A stretch of DNA of 64,000 bases, taken from Prochlorococcus sp. AG-355-P18 (lineage in GTDB: Bacteria; Cyanobacteriota; Cyanobacteriia; PCC-6307; Cyanobiaceae). Positions 47,984 through 57,144 of this stretch are shown piece after piece. The DNA lies in NCBI GenBank assembly GCA_003280515.1, contig QCER01000002.1, positions 62,001 to 126,000 on the forward strand, written 5' to 3'. Position 1 is the first letter of the stretch; each line of letters begins with the position of its first letter. A program made the translations under genes and the position numbers. The notes beneath the pieces are model-generated. The model saw nothing but the letters and a program-made list of their open reading frames with translations, was not told where the DNA came from and did no database searches.

Positions 47984-48919
47984 ATGGCGATTAAGACTTT
48001 AAACAGAAGAAATAAAAAAGATTTGAAATGGCCAAAAATCATAATCGCAATTCTCAGCACTATAGGCATAGTTGACACAGGTTCGATTACTTTAAAAAAC
48101 TGGGGATTATTTACTTCGCTTTCATGCCCAGGGATACAAAATGGTTGTGAAACAGTTTTAAATAGTCCTTGGGGTACTTTATTTGAAAATAATCAAGTTA
48201 ATATACCTCTCTCATTAGCTGGATTCATAACATATTTATCAATATTAATTATTTCAATAATACTCTCGCTAAATTTAATTTCCCCAAAAGAAAAACTAAA
48301 TAAGTTTTTATGGTGGTTAATATTTCTAATTTCTTGTGCGTCATCAACATTTAGCTTTCTATTGATAAATATAATGTTTTTTAAGATTCAAGCATATTGT
48401 TTTTTTTGTATACTTTCAGCAATTTTATCGTTTTCTATCTTTATAATTTCTATGATTGGAGCAAAGTTCGAAAGTAGAGAACCTATGATTTTTAGAGGTT
48501 TCATTGTAGCCATTAGTGTCCTACTGGGGGGACTAATTTGGTCAACAAACGTTGACCCCTCTAATGCTATTGATGTTGCAAACCCCACTGAAAATGTATC
48601 ACCAATAATTACCACTTCAAGCTCTCCCCAGAAGGTAAAGTTTGCAAAATTTTTAAGTGAAAGGAATATTGTTATGTATAGTGCATACTGGTGCCCCCAT
48701 TGCCACGATCAGAAACAATTATTTGGTAAGGAAGCTGTTAAAGAATTAAAAGTAGTTGAATGTGCTAGAGATGGTAAAGATAATGAGTATGAGTTATGCC
48801 AAACTAAAGGAATCAGTGGATTTCCTTCTTGGGAAATAAATGGAGAAATTATTAGTGGTACTCGTGACTTAAATGAATTAGCAACAAAAACGGACTATCA
48901 GGGAGATCTTAATTTTTAA
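47984..48919 (+). CDS. VKOR-thioredoxin fusion protein
   Basis: Disulfide-forming membrane enzyme. The VKOR part has four or five membrane helices in residues about 15-185, a loop with SLSCPGIQNGCETVLNSPWG (Cys pair) and the quinone-site AYCFFCILSA (CxxC). The periplasmic/lumenal thioredoxin-like part has SAYWCPHCHDQ with the CPHC active site, and GISGFPSWEINGE. Such fusions are known in cyanobacteria and plants, where they fold lumenal proteins. The end overlaps nadB by 11 bases. Confidence 0.92.
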   Translation: MAIKTLNRRNKKDLKWPKIIIAILSTIGIVDTGSITLKNWGLFTSLSCPGIQNGCETVLNSPWGTLFENNQVNIPLSLAGFITYLSILIISIILSLNLISPKEKLNKFLWWLIFLISCASSTFSFLLINIMFFKIQAYCFFCILSAILSFSIFIISMIGAKFESREPMIFRGFIVAISVLLGGLIWSTNVDPSNAIDVANPTENVSPIITTSSSPQKVKFAKFLSERNIVMYSAYWCPHCHDQKQLFGKEAVKELKVVECARDGKDNEYELCQTKGISGFPSWEINGEIISGTRDLNELATKTDYQGDLNF

Positions 48920-50576
48920 TAAATCTTTTTTGAATTTTTTGATCTAACTGTTGTCTTGTATGGCATTCCCAATTTTTATCTTTTTCAGGGAAATCATCTC
49001 TATAATGGCCTCCTCTACTTTCTTCTCTATATAGACAAGCTTTTAATAAAGTTATTGTGGTTATTTGTCTATTCTTTAAATCAAGTAAAAGATTTAATGC
49101 CCTCCTATTGCGTTCACTAAGTTTTATTTTTTGATCAAATTTTATTTTTTCAAGACTATTTAGTAAATCATTTTTATTAAATTTATCTATGTCATTTTGA
49201 ATGTAATTTAAAAATTTACTCATATTTACCTTATTTCGAGATACACCTAAATTTAACCAACATAGTTTTCTTAGTTCATCAATTTTTTCAGCAATTATAG
49301 AAATTTGATCTTCTTTAGGATCTTCAATATCAAACTCTTGAAATGATCTATCAATTTTTTCAAATTTAGAAAGGTCATTCAAAACAATTGAAGACATTTT
49401 TCTTGCGAAAACAAGACACTCCATCAGTGAATTACTTGCCAGCCTATTAGCACCATGCACACCTGTAGAAGCAACTTCTCCAACGGCATATAATCCTTTT
49501 CTTGTTGAAGATGCATTTAGATCAGTTTTAACACCTCCCATCCAATAATGAGCTGCAGGCGCTACTGGAATAACCTCATTTAAAGGGTTAACGCCATAAT
49601 CCTGACATCGACTTAAGATCGTGGGGAAGCGCTCTACAATTTTTTCTGGATCAATATACCGAAGATCTAAGCCTACATGGTCTACATTATTATCATGCAT
49701 ATTTTTCATAATTGCTCTACTTACCTGATCTCTAGAAGCTAGATCACGATTTTCGAGATTTTTAACTGGACTTTCACCATTTTTATCAACTAAAATCGCT
49801 CCTTCCCCTCTAAGTGCCTCAGATATTAAGAAGCAAGGTGCACCATAAAATTTTAAAGCGGTTGGATGAAATTGCACGAACTCTAAATCTTCGATAGCAG
49901 CTCCTGCTTTCCATGCAAGAGCAATGCCTTCTCCAGAGGATTGAGCAGGATTTGTTGTATTTGTAAATAAGTGCCCACCACCACCTGTAGCCAAAACAAC
50001 AGCTCTAGATTTAATCCAATATAAATTTGCTCCATCAAGAACCTGAACTCCTCTACATTCTTTATTTTCAATTAGAAGTTCAGTTACTCTTACACCCCTG
50101 CAGTGAAGAATATTTTTTTGATTCTCAATATGATCTTCTAGAACTTCAACTAATGCTCGTCCAGTACGATCTTTAACATGTAAGACTCTTCTTCGTGAAT
50201 GGGCTGCTTCCAAGGTAGTAGCAAGCTGATCAGAACTTTGATCAAAAATCATCCCTAAATTCTGCAACCTTTCTACACAACCTGGAGCTTCTTTAACTAG
50301 CATTTCTACAGCTTGAAAATCACATAGTCCATCACCTGCTTTTAAAGTATCTTCAGCATGAAGATCAAATGAATCATCTTGTCTAACAACTGATGCAATT
50401 CCGCCTTGAGCCCATCTACTGGAAGATACCTTACTAGTATTTCTATTTAAAAGAAGCACTTTTAAATTTGCGGGTAATTCAAGACAAGTCATAAGGCCAG
50501 CAGCACCAGCACCTATAACGATTACGTCCCAATTATTTATTGGTATCGGTTCTTGCGAAAATGGAGGCCTTAACAT
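48909..50576 (-). CDS. nadB: L-aspartate oxidase
   Basis: Flavoenzyme converting L-aspartate to iminoaspartate, first step of NAD synthesis. The FAD fold is VIVIGAGAAGLMTCLELP near residues 18-35 (the first residues read WDVIV). SSRWAQGGIAS is followed by LATGGGGHLFTNTTNP, GAAIEDLEFVQFHPTAL, and SRGGHYRDDFPEKD near the C terminus, all diagnostic. The length is 555 residues. Its ATG overlaps the stop of the DUF3120 gene by one base. It pairs with nadK near the left end of the window in NAD(P) supply. Confidence 0.94.
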   Translation of the reverse strand: MLRPPFSQEPIPINNWDVIVIGAGAAGLMTCLELPANLKVLLLNRNTSKVSSSRWAQGGIASVVRQDDSFDLHAEDTLKAGDGLCDFQAVEMLVKEAPGCVERLQNLGMIFDQSSDQLATTLEAAHSRRRVLHVKDRTGRALVEVLEDHIENQKNILHCRGVRVTELLIENKECRGVQVLDGANLYWIKSRAVVLATGGGGHLFTNTTNPAQSSGEGIALAWKAGAAIEDLEFVQFHPTALKFYGAPCFLISEALRGEGAILVDKNGESPVKNLENRDLASRDQVSRAIMKNMHDNNVDHVGLDLRYIDPEKIVERFPTILSRCQDYGVNPLNEVIPVAPAAHYWMGGVKTDLNASSTRKGLYAVGEVASTGVHGANRLASNSLMECLVFARKMSSIVLNDLSKFEKIDRSFQEFDIEDPKEDQISIIAEKIDELRKLCWLNLGVSRNKVNMSKFLNYIQNDIDKFNKNDLLNSLEKIKFDQKIKLSERNRRALNLLLDLKNRQITTITLLKACLYREESRGGHYRDDFPEKDKNWECHTRQQLDQKIQKRFIKN

Positions 50577-51343
50577 TAAACCAATCCACTAAAAGTTGGT
50601 TGCAGAATTGCTAAAACTATAAAAATACCATCAACAATTAATGTCGTTTGAATGACGTAACCAGAAACTAAGAGGGCTCTACCACTAGTAGTATTAATTG
50701 TGCCAGAATCTAAAATTTCTTTTGAAATAAACCAAAGTATAAGAGCAACAAAAACGATAATAGATAATGATTTGATTTGAATAAGGCTCTCTGAAGTTTT
50801 TTGAAGAATCATGGGTGCATTTTCAGAATCTGCTGTAATTACCTGCCTCCATTGATCCATGATTCCGATTAAAAATATTGTAATGTCGGTAACTGCGGTT
50901 CCAAATAAAGAAGAGATATAAAAACTTGAACCTATTTTCCAATTAGTACCAAATCCAATTAAAGCCAATGGGAGAACTACAGCTTCAACAGGTATGTGTA
51001 GGATAGGGTATGGGCTCAACCATCCCCAGAACAAACATCCACCAAGCCAACTACCTGATATACCAAGTAATAATGAACTGAGAATAAACCACTTATTTGA
51101 TCCTTTCTGATTCAAAACAATTGCCACTAAGACAATTACAAAAGTAAAACAAAGAGCACTTATTGGTTCTAATCTAACCCAAGGGGCTTGAACAAAAATA
51201 GGTAAAATTACAAAAAAAGAAGACCACAATCTTAAAGATATAGGATTTGATAAAAAACTATTTTCGTATAAATCAACTATCTTATGAGATTCATAGTTGA
51301 ATTTATCTTTTACTGTTAAATTTTTTGTAATTAATTCTTTCAA
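50576..51343 (-). CDS. DUF3120 membrane protein
   Basis: A 255-residue membrane protein of the cyanobacterial DUF3120 family, function unknown. About six or seven helices are seen after residue 40. The most conserved blocks are VQAPWVRLEPISALCFT, GGCLFWGWLSPYPILHIPVE, and AVLPLA-like ALPLALIGFG near the middle. It ends by one-base overlap with the nadB start (TAATG), so the two are translated together. A possible link to pyridine-nucleotide precursor handling is only inference. Confidence 0.82.
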   Translation of the reverse strand: MKELITKNLTVKDKFNYESHKIVDLYENSFLSNPISLRLWSSFFVILPIFVQAPWVRLEPISALCFTFVIVLVAIVLNQKGSNKWFILSSLLLGISGSWLGGCLFWGWLSPYPILHIPVEAVVLPLALIGFGTNWKIGSSFYISSLFGTAVTDITIFLIGIMDQWRQVITADSENAPMILQKTSESLIQIKSLSIIVFVALILWFISKEILDSGTINTTSGRALLVSGYVIQTTLIVDGIFIVLAILQPTFSGLV

Positions 51344-51361
51344 TGAAAAAGGTTATTTTAA

Positions 51362-51475
51362 TTAATCTAAATCGTGTTTTAGAAAACTGCGAATGCCATA
51401 TTTTAATAAATAAAAGACCCATAATTTCAAACCTATATTTAGTTTTTTAAAAGTATTTAATACACTTTGAGTCAT
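51362..51475 (-). CDS. Possible 37-residue small protein
   Basis: An ATG-started frame of 37 codons, 18 bases upstream of the DUF3120 start on the same strand. It is basic and partly hydrophobic (NIGLKLWVFYLLKYGIRSFL), like a single-helix membrane peptide with basic flanks. No family is recognised and the region is AT-rich, so it may be a random frame or a leader. Confidence 0.3.
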   Translation of the reverse strand: MTQSVLNTFKKLNIGLKLWVFYLLKYGIRSFLKHDLD

Positions 51476-51521
51476 ATATAAGTTTAGAATAAATATAAAT
51501 AGTAGTATTTGGCCTTAAATT

Positions 51522-52901
51522 GTGTGGCAAGAAATTAATTACACGGAAGATCCCATTGATCTTTTGGTTCCTAATATTACTTATAAAATAAACCCTGCAG
51601 AAATTGAAAGTATTGAAGCTAATTCTATTGCTGAAGAAATAGGATTTGAATCAGGGGATTCAATTATTAGTATTAATGGGAAAAAACCAAGAGATTTAAT
51701 TGATTATCAGATTCTGATTAGTGAAGAAACTTTAGACATAACAGTTTTAGATAAAAATCATGAGATTCACAATATAAATATTGAAAAAGATCAAGACATT
51801 AATTTAGGTATAAATTTTAAAGATGCATTATTTGATTCAATCAAGCAATGCAATAATAGATGTCCATTTTGTTTTATTGATCAACAGCCAAGTGGTAAAA
51901 GAAAAAGCCTTTATGTAAAAGATGATGATTATAGATTAAGTTTCCTATACGGCTCTTATTTAACTCTTACGAATTTAAAAAAAGAAGACTGGGAAAGAAT
52001 TGCTATGCAAAAACTATCCCCACTTTTTATTTCAGTTCATGCTACTGATCCCGCCACAAGACAAAAATTATTAAAAAATAAAAAAGCAGGAGTGATACTT
52101 GATCAAATTTCGTGGTTTGAAAAAAACTCTATTCAAATACATGCTCAAATTGTTGTTTGTCCAGATATAAATGATGGGGATATTCTTGAGAAATCAATTT
52201 TGGAACTTGCTGAATTCTGCAAAAAAACTTCTAAGACAGTACTTTCAGTTGCAATAGTTCCTGTAGGACTTACAAAATTTAGACCTGAGAATGATGGATT
52301 GAAATCAATAAGCCCAGAATACGCAATAAAAACTATTAAACAAGTAGAGAGAATTCAAGCCTCCCTACAAATTACTCATGGAACTCGTTTTTGTTGGTTA
52401 GCAGACGAATGGTATTTAATTGCTGGTACAAATTTACCTAGTTACAAAACCTACGAAAATATGCCACAAGAATCTAATGGAGTTGGCACTATTAGACACT
52501 TTCTAGAAATATTAAGTGAGAAGACTAAAACCCTACCCAAAAAAGTAAAAAAGCCAAAAAAAGTTAGTTGGATTGTTGGTAAATTAGTCTATGAAGCCCT
52601 CATTCCTGTAGTTAAAAAATTAAACTTAATTGATGGATTGATAATTAATTTATATGGTCTACCAAGTATTTATTGGGGACAAGAGCAAGTTGTAACTGGA
52701 CTTCTAACTGGAGAAGACCTAATTCATGGGCTTCAAAATAAAGATCTAGGAGAAGCTGTTTACATACCATCTATTATGCTAAAAATTAATACTGATTTAT
52801 TTTTAGATGATAAAAATATTCAAGAAGTTGAAAATCAATTAAATACCAAAATTCACGTTCTTGATGATTCAAATGATATTATTAATACTTTGATTGGTTA
52901 A
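51522..52901 (+). CDS. PDZ and DUF512 radical-SAM-like protein (TIGR03279)
   Basis: Conserved cyanobacterial family annotated TIGR03279. A PDZ-like domain lies at residues about 25-95 (ANSIAEEIGFESGDSIISIN). A radical-SAM-like core follows with three Cys in QCNNRCPFCFIDQQPSGKRK, then the DDYRLSFLYGSYLTLTN family block. The C-terminal DUF512 part has LTKFRPENDGL and GTRFCWLADEWYLIAG. GTG at 51522 is the start. Substrate is unknown. It overlaps nothing and precedes the outer-membrane protein. Confidence 0.88.
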   Translation: MWQEINYTEDPIDLLVPNITYKINPAEIESIEANSIAEEIGFESGDSIISINGKKPRDLIDYQILISEETLDITVLDKNHEIHNINIEKDQDINLGINFKDALFDSIKQCNNRCPFCFIDQQPSGKRKSLYVKDDDYRLSFLYGSYLTLTNLKKEDWERIAMQKLSPLFISVHATDPATRQKLLKNKKAGVILDQISWFEKNSIQIHAQIVVCPDINDGDILEKSILELAEFCKKTSKTVLSVAIVPVGLTKFRPENDGLKSISPEYAIKTIKQVERIQASLQITHGTRFCWLADEWYLIAGTNLPSYKTYENMPQESNGVGTIRHFLEILSEKTKTLPKKVKKPKKVSWIVGKLVYEALIPVVKKLNLIDGLIINLYGLPSIYWGQEQVVTGLLTGEDLIHGLQNKDLGEAVYIPSIMLKINTDLFLDDKNIQEVENQLNTKIHVLDDSNDIINTLIG

Positions 52902-52926
52902 TCGAATATCTTCGATACTACAAAAC

Positions 52927-54354
52927 ATGCTTAGAAGAGTATTTAATCCTATCTTATTCTTGCCACTTACTCTAAGTATCAACTCTGTTAATGTACAATC
53001 GAGCGAAACAAAAAATTATATTGATAATGTTCTAGAAGAAAAATCAAATATTACTTTTGTTAATTATCAAGAAATAAAAGAAATTGTATTAAATAATCCA
53101 GAATTAAAATCATTACAAAACTTAGCAGCCTCTGCAAGTTTTAATCTCTCCAGTCAAATTGCCAAAAGATATCCATCCTTAGATTTTCAAGCCAATGGGT
53201 TACCAAAATATGTCTCAGGAAAAAAGTATAGTAGCAATTCATCTACTTTAAAAACATCACAATTTACAGCTAATCCCACTCTGACTATCAAATGGGATGT
53301 AATTGCCCCACTTAGAGGATCCGAAATTAAAATTGCTAAAACAAATTACAAAATTGCAGAAAATAATTATGAGATTAAGAAAAAAGATTTAATTCAAGAA
53401 GCAAAAATTAGGTATCACAAATACAAAAAATCATATCAAGATATTCAAAATAAAAAATTAACACTTGATTTATCAATTACAAGTTTAGAAAATGCTAAAG
53501 CGAAGCTAAATGCTGGAATTGGCACAAAATTTGAAGTTCTTGAAGCAGAATCTCAATTATCTCGAGATAAACAATCACTTAATGAGAAGAAAATAGAACA
53601 TGAAATTAATAAAATTTCTCTTAAAGAGATTCTCAATATTAAAGGGGATTTCGAAACTAATAATGAGCAAAATCTTATAGGGTTTTGGAATCATAAATTG
53701 AATAAAAATATTAATGAAGGTTTGGATAAAAATCTTTCCTTACAAAACCTTATTCTTCAAAAATCAATCAAAAAGAGTCAAGCAAATAGTTTTTTAGCTC
53801 AAAATAAGCCAAATATTTATATCAGTAATTCATTATCTAGTACATTTTCAAAGGGTGAATCTCTTGTAAGTAATATCGACTCTGAAAAATCTGGATCTAA
53901 TTATACAAATACCATAAGTCTAAATTTTGCATGGAGTATTTTTGATGGCGGACAAAATAAGAGTTCCTACAAGTCAAAAATAGCTGATGCAGAATCTGAA
54001 AAATATGCTTATGAAAATCTAAAAAATGTTTTAACCACAAATATTAGTAAGGCCTACTTAAATCTTAAATTAAATGAAGAAAAAATAATTTCTTCTCTTA
54101 AAGAAATTGAATCTAGCAAAGAGTCTGTAAGGCTTGCCAGACTTAGATATGATGTCGGAGTATCCACTCTAAAAGATGTTCTTGTTAGGCAAAATGAATT
54201 AAGTAATGCGAATTCAAAAAAAATTAATGCAATTTATAATTACAATTTAAATCTAGATGAACTAGAAAGATTAACTCTTCTTGAAATCAGTAAAAGTTGT
54301 TTAGGTAGTAATGATAAGAAATTAAAAGATACAGAATCTATTTGCAATATATAA
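52927..54354 (+). CDS. TolC-type outer-membrane efflux protein
   Basis: Outer-membrane factor of the TolC/OEP family. From the ATG at 52927 it begins MLRRVFNPILFLPLTLSINS, a signal peptide; a TTG at 52894 would overlap the preceding gene by eight bases and put a tail before the signal. The two homologous halves with long helices are seen: IAENNYEIKKKDLIQEAKIR, LRYDVGVSTLKDVLVRQNEL. The length is 475 residues. Export of toxins or proteins is the usual role; no inner-membrane partner is adjacent. Confidence 0.88.
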   Translation: MLRRVFNPILFLPLTLSINSVNVQSSETKNYIDNVLEEKSNITFVNYQEIKEIVLNNPELKSLQNLAASASFNLSSQIAKRYPSLDFQANGLPKYVSGKKYSSNSSTLKTSQFTANPTLTIKWDVIAPLRGSEIKIAKTNYKIAENNYEIKKKDLIQEAKIRYHKYKKSYQDIQNKKLTLDLSITSLENAKAKLNAGIGTKFEVLEAESQLSRDKQSLNEKKIEHEINKISLKEILNIKGDFETNNEQNLIGFWNHKLNKNINEGLDKNLSLQNLILQKSIKKSQANSFLAQNKPNIYISNSLSSTFSKGESLVSNIDSEKSGSNYTNTISLNFAWSIFDGGQNKSSYKSKIADAESEKYAYENLKNVLTTNISKAYLNLKLNEEKIISSLKEIESSKESVRLARLRYDVGVSTLKDVLVRQNELSNANSKKINAIYNYNLNLDELERLTLLEISKSCLGSNDKKLKDTESICNI

Positions 54355-54355
54355 A

Positions 54356-55156
54356 ATGAACCCACAAAATTTAACGAACAAGCAACTGAATGAATTAGAT
54401 TCTTTATTTGAATTAGTCAGCCAACGTCAAAAGAAAGATTTTGGCAACATTAGTGCTAGCAATAAAGCGGACGGATCATTACTAACAAGTTGTGATTTAT
54501 GGAGTGACAAAACAATAGTTGATGGATTAGCTTCTATAGCCCCAGGCGAGGGAGTCCTTAGTGAAGAAGGAGGGAAGTTGATTCCTAATACAAAAGCTTA
54601 TTGGGTCGTCGATCCGCTTGATGGAACAACAAATTTTGCTGCAGGTATTCCTTACTGGTCTATATCAGTAGCAAGGTTCGTCGATGGTAAACCACAATCT
54701 TCTTTTTTAATAATCCCTACATTGAAAAAAAAGTTTGTATCTATTAAAGGTGAAGGAGTTTGGTTGAATAACCAAAAAATAGATCCTAGACAAAATAATC
54801 ACACAAGTGAATGTATTTCTTTATGCAGTAGGTCTATAAAAATTTTACAAAAAAACCCAAACTCAATATTTCCTGGGAAAATCAGACTCCTAGGTGTATC
54901 AAGTTTAAATCTAACGAGTGTAGCGATGGGACAAACTTTCGGCGCAATAGAATCAACCCCAAAGATATGGGATATTGCAGCAGCCTGGCTGCTATTAGAA
55001 GAGCTGAATTGTTCTATAGAGTGGTTAGAAACAGATCCTTTAAATTTAGTTTCAGGAGAAGACTTGAGCGATGTTAATTTTCCATTAATTGCTTGTAGAA
55101 CTACAGAAAAAGTTGAAATTCTAAAGCCATGGGGCAACTTATTATTGGAAAAATAG
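54356..55156 (+). CDS. Inositol monophosphatase family protein
   Basis: Metal-dependent phosphatase of the IMPase/SuhB/histidinol-phosphatase group. Metal-site motifs are seen: GEGVLSEEGG, VVDPLDGTTNFAAGIPYW near residues 83-100, and IWDIAAAWLLLEE. The family includes enzymes acting on inositol, histidinol and fructose phosphates; specificity is not readable. The length is 266 residues. It follows the TolC-like gene by one base. Confidence 0.88.
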   Translation: MNPQNLTNKQLNELDSLFELVSQRQKKDFGNISASNKADGSLLTSCDLWSDKTIVDGLASIAPGEGVLSEEGGKLIPNTKAYWVVDPLDGTTNFAAGIPYWSISVARFVDGKPQSSFLIIPTLKKKFVSIKGEGVWLNNQKIDPRQNNHTSECISLCSRSIKILQKNPNSIFPGKIRLLGVSSLNLTSVAMGQTFGAIESTPKIWDIAAAWLLLEELNCSIEWLETDPLNLVSGEDLSDVNFPLIACRTTEKVEILKPWGNLLLEK

Positions 55157-55247
55157 TTGCATCATAAATAAGCAATTGCTTGAAAAATTTCTTAATCAGA
55201 TACAATAAAAAATAAGTAAATAAATAAAATATTTGAAGATAATTAAT

Positions 55248-56162
55248 ATGCAGCGAAGTTCAAGATGGATACTTAAAAGTTTATGGGGAGCTTGTGAGCG
55301 ATGGAGCAAATCTGATTGTGTTGATTTAAGCGCTGCATTTGCCTACTACACACTTCAATCATTTTTTCCTATCCTTCTAATTTCTCTTTCAATAGCTTCA
55401 TGGTTTCTAGGAAAACAAGAAGGATTAGATCAACAAATAATTGCTATTGCTGCTCAGCTTTTACCTCCTTCAGTAGTTGAGTTAGTAGAAACAACATTAT
55501 TTAATTTGATAGATCAAGGTTTTGGGGCAGGTATTCTAGGGGCTATGTTTTTGCTTTTTACAGCAGGAAATGCATATCTATCTCTTCAAAGAGGTGCTGA
55601 TAGGCTTTGGGAAGACGAAATTCCCTCTAAAAAAGTAAATGCTGCTTGGAGAGTGCAAGCTTCAAGGTTTCTCAGAAATAGAGTTGAAGCCTTTTTAATA
55701 GTATTCTTTATTGGTTTTTTAATGGTATTAGATCAGATTAGTGCAAATCTTAGGATGATCCCAAGTAATGTTTTAGAAAATTTATCAAAATCCAATAATC
55801 TTATTTCTGATTTACTAGTAAAACTACCACTGTTACAAGTTGGGCAGTTCGCAATACCACTGATTGGATTTTCCTTAATGGCTCTTTTATTACAAGCACT
55901 CTTACCCAGTAGAAAAGTTCCTTTGAAACCACTTTTACCTGGATCTTTGCTTATTGGAATTGGGCTAACCACTTTAAACCTAGCCGTAAGTAAAAGTATT
56001 CTTTCACTTGGAGCAAGATTTCAAGCATATGGTTTTATTGGAGGTTTTCTTGTACTGACCTTGTGGGTATGGCTATTAGGAGTTATTTTATATTTTGGAC
56101 AGTGCTGGAGCGTAGTTATTGCTAGTATGTCTCTATTAAATAAAAAAAGAAATTATAAATAA
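55248..56162 (+). CDS. YihY/UPF0761 family membrane protein
   Basis: Polytopic membrane protein of the YihY (BrkB-like) family. The ATG at 55248 gives 304 residues starting MQRSSRWILKSLWGACERWS; a TTG at 55233 would add five. The conserved N-terminal block is DLSAAFAYYTLQSFFPILLI, then the long hydrophobic region and GAGILGAMFLLFTAGNAYLSLQ. It ends with WVWLLGVILYFGQCWSVV. Function is unresolved; the old ribonuclease BN name is wrong for this family. Confidence 0.87.
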   Translation: MQRSSRWILKSLWGACERWSKSDCVDLSAAFAYYTLQSFFPILLISLSIASWFLGKQEGLDQQIIAIAAQLLPPSVVELVETTLFNLIDQGFGAGILGAMFLLFTAGNAYLSLQRGADRLWEDEIPSKKVNAAWRVQASRFLRNRVEAFLIVFFIGFLMVLDQISANLRMIPSNVLENLSKSNNLISDLLVKLPLLQVGQFAIPLIGFSLMALLLQALLPSRKVPLKPLLPGSLLIGIGLTTLNLAVSKSILSLGARFQAYGFIGGFLVLTLWVWLLGVILYFGQCWSVVIASMSLLNKKRNYK

Positions 56163-56173
56163 CAATAACTAAG

Positions 56174-56515
56174 ATGAATTATTTTCTTAAAGCTAATAAA
56201 AATCTTCTTACTTATTCATTAATCATATTCATAGTTATTCCAATTTTTGGAATAAATTTTTTCATAAGCTTTCTCGGTAATATCCTACTCCTATTATTTT
56301 TAATTCCTCTACTACTATTAATTTTAGCCTTTATAGGTTTTAACTCTTACAAATCAAAAATTAATATTTGTAATAGTTGTGGTGCATTGTCCTTAGGCTT
56401 AGGTGAAAGTTGCACAAATTGTGGAGCAAATCTAGAAAATATCAGTAATAAAAATCAATTTTATAAAAAACCTAGTGAAAGTACCATTGAAGTTAAGGCA
56501 GAAGAAGTAAAGTAA
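56174..56515 (+). CDS. Membrane protein with a C-terminal zinc ribbon, unknown
   Basis: I do not recognise the family. Two membrane helices lie at residues about 12-32 and 33-55. They are followed by a zinc-ribbon-like segment with CxxC pairs (NICNSCGAL and SCTNCGAN, about residues 65-83). The acidic tail ends VEVKAEEVK-like. It follows the YihY gene by 11 bases, so the two may share a transcript. An hli gene converges with it. Confidence 0.78.
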   Translation: MNYFLKANKNLLTYSLIIFIVIPIFGINFFISFLGNILLLLFLIPLLLLILAFIGFNSYKSKINICNSCGALSLGLGESCTNCGANLENISNKNQFYKKPSESTIEVKAEEVK

Positions 56516-56520
56516 AAAAA

Positions 56521-56667
56521 CTAGCCTATTCCAATTTGTCGAAGGATACTTTGTCCTGTAATTAATTCAGTACCAAGACCAATCAAAATACCCATCATTG
56601 CCATACGGCCATTCCAAGTTTCTGCAAAATTTACAAAGCCAAATCTTGATTGATTGTCATTATTCAT
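56521..56667 (-). CDS. hli: High-light-inducible protein (HLIP, 48 aa)
   Basis: Single-helix chlorophyll-binding stress protein. The 48-residue product has the chlorophyll a/b-binding family motif ETWNGRMAMMGILIGLGTEL (ExxNGRxAMxG) at about residues 16-35, followed by a short tail (ITGQSILRQIGIG). Such proteins bind chlorophyll and carotenoid in dimers and protect photosystems; RpaB normally controls them. The gene is too short for many ORF callers. It is convergent with the zinc-ribbon gene five bases away. Confidence 0.92.
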   Translation of the reverse strand: MNNDNQSRFGFVNFAETWNGRMAMMGILIGLGTELITGQSILRQIGIG

Positions 56668-56736
56668 AATTAACTAAATCATCTATGAAATTATTTTAAC
56701 GTTTGAAGGAAGAATTTATGATAAATAATAAATTAT

Positions 56737-57120
56737 TTATTTAACATGTCTCAAACCATCAACAGGTCGATACTCATCTCCAGTTAATTCCTCATACACA
56801 ATAGCTGGCAATCCCGTATCAAACATTGTTTGCAATGCCTCTTTTAACATAGGATTCCAACCTCCTGTACTAACTTTTCCATGTCTTACAGTCCAATCCC
56901 AAGTCCCTTGAAGATCTCTGGGTAATCTACCTTCTCTATCTCTTCGAGCGACTAAGTCTAAAGATTCAACTAAACCAACAATAACTGGATTTTTACCATA
57001 AGAAGGAGTGAGACTTAGTTCGAGTCTAACTGGATCTTCTTTAACCATTTTTAAACGAAACCTTGGTGGTAACTTAAGGGATCTTATTACCGCTGAGACA
57101 ATTTTTGTTCTTAATTCCAA
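56737..57120 (-). CDS. Conserved cyanobacterial protein, unknown (127 aa)
   Basis: I know no named family. The protein is soluble and unusually rich in Arg and Gly for this window. It contains RTKIVSAVIRSLKLPPRFRL near the start and VESLDLVARRDREGRLPRDL then QGTWDWTVRHGKVSTGGW in the middle. Such blocks look strongly conserved rather than random. It is preceded by a 24-base gap to the DUF2973 gene on the same strand, so the two could be co-transcribed. Confidence 0.8.
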   Translation of the reverse strand: MELRTKIVSAVIRSLKLPPRFRLKMVKEDPVRLELSLTPSYGKNPVIVGLVESLDLVARRDREGRLPRDLQGTWDWTVRHGKVSTGGWNPMLKEALQTMFDTGLPAIVYEELTGDEYRPVDGLRHVK

Positions 57121-57144
57121 TTTTTTTCCTTAGATGTAATTTGA

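Noticed and set aside
55170..55181. Perfect palindrome AAGCAATTGCTT between the phosphatase and YihY genes
   Set aside because: Only 12 bases with no loop or T run; not enough for a terminator or operator call.
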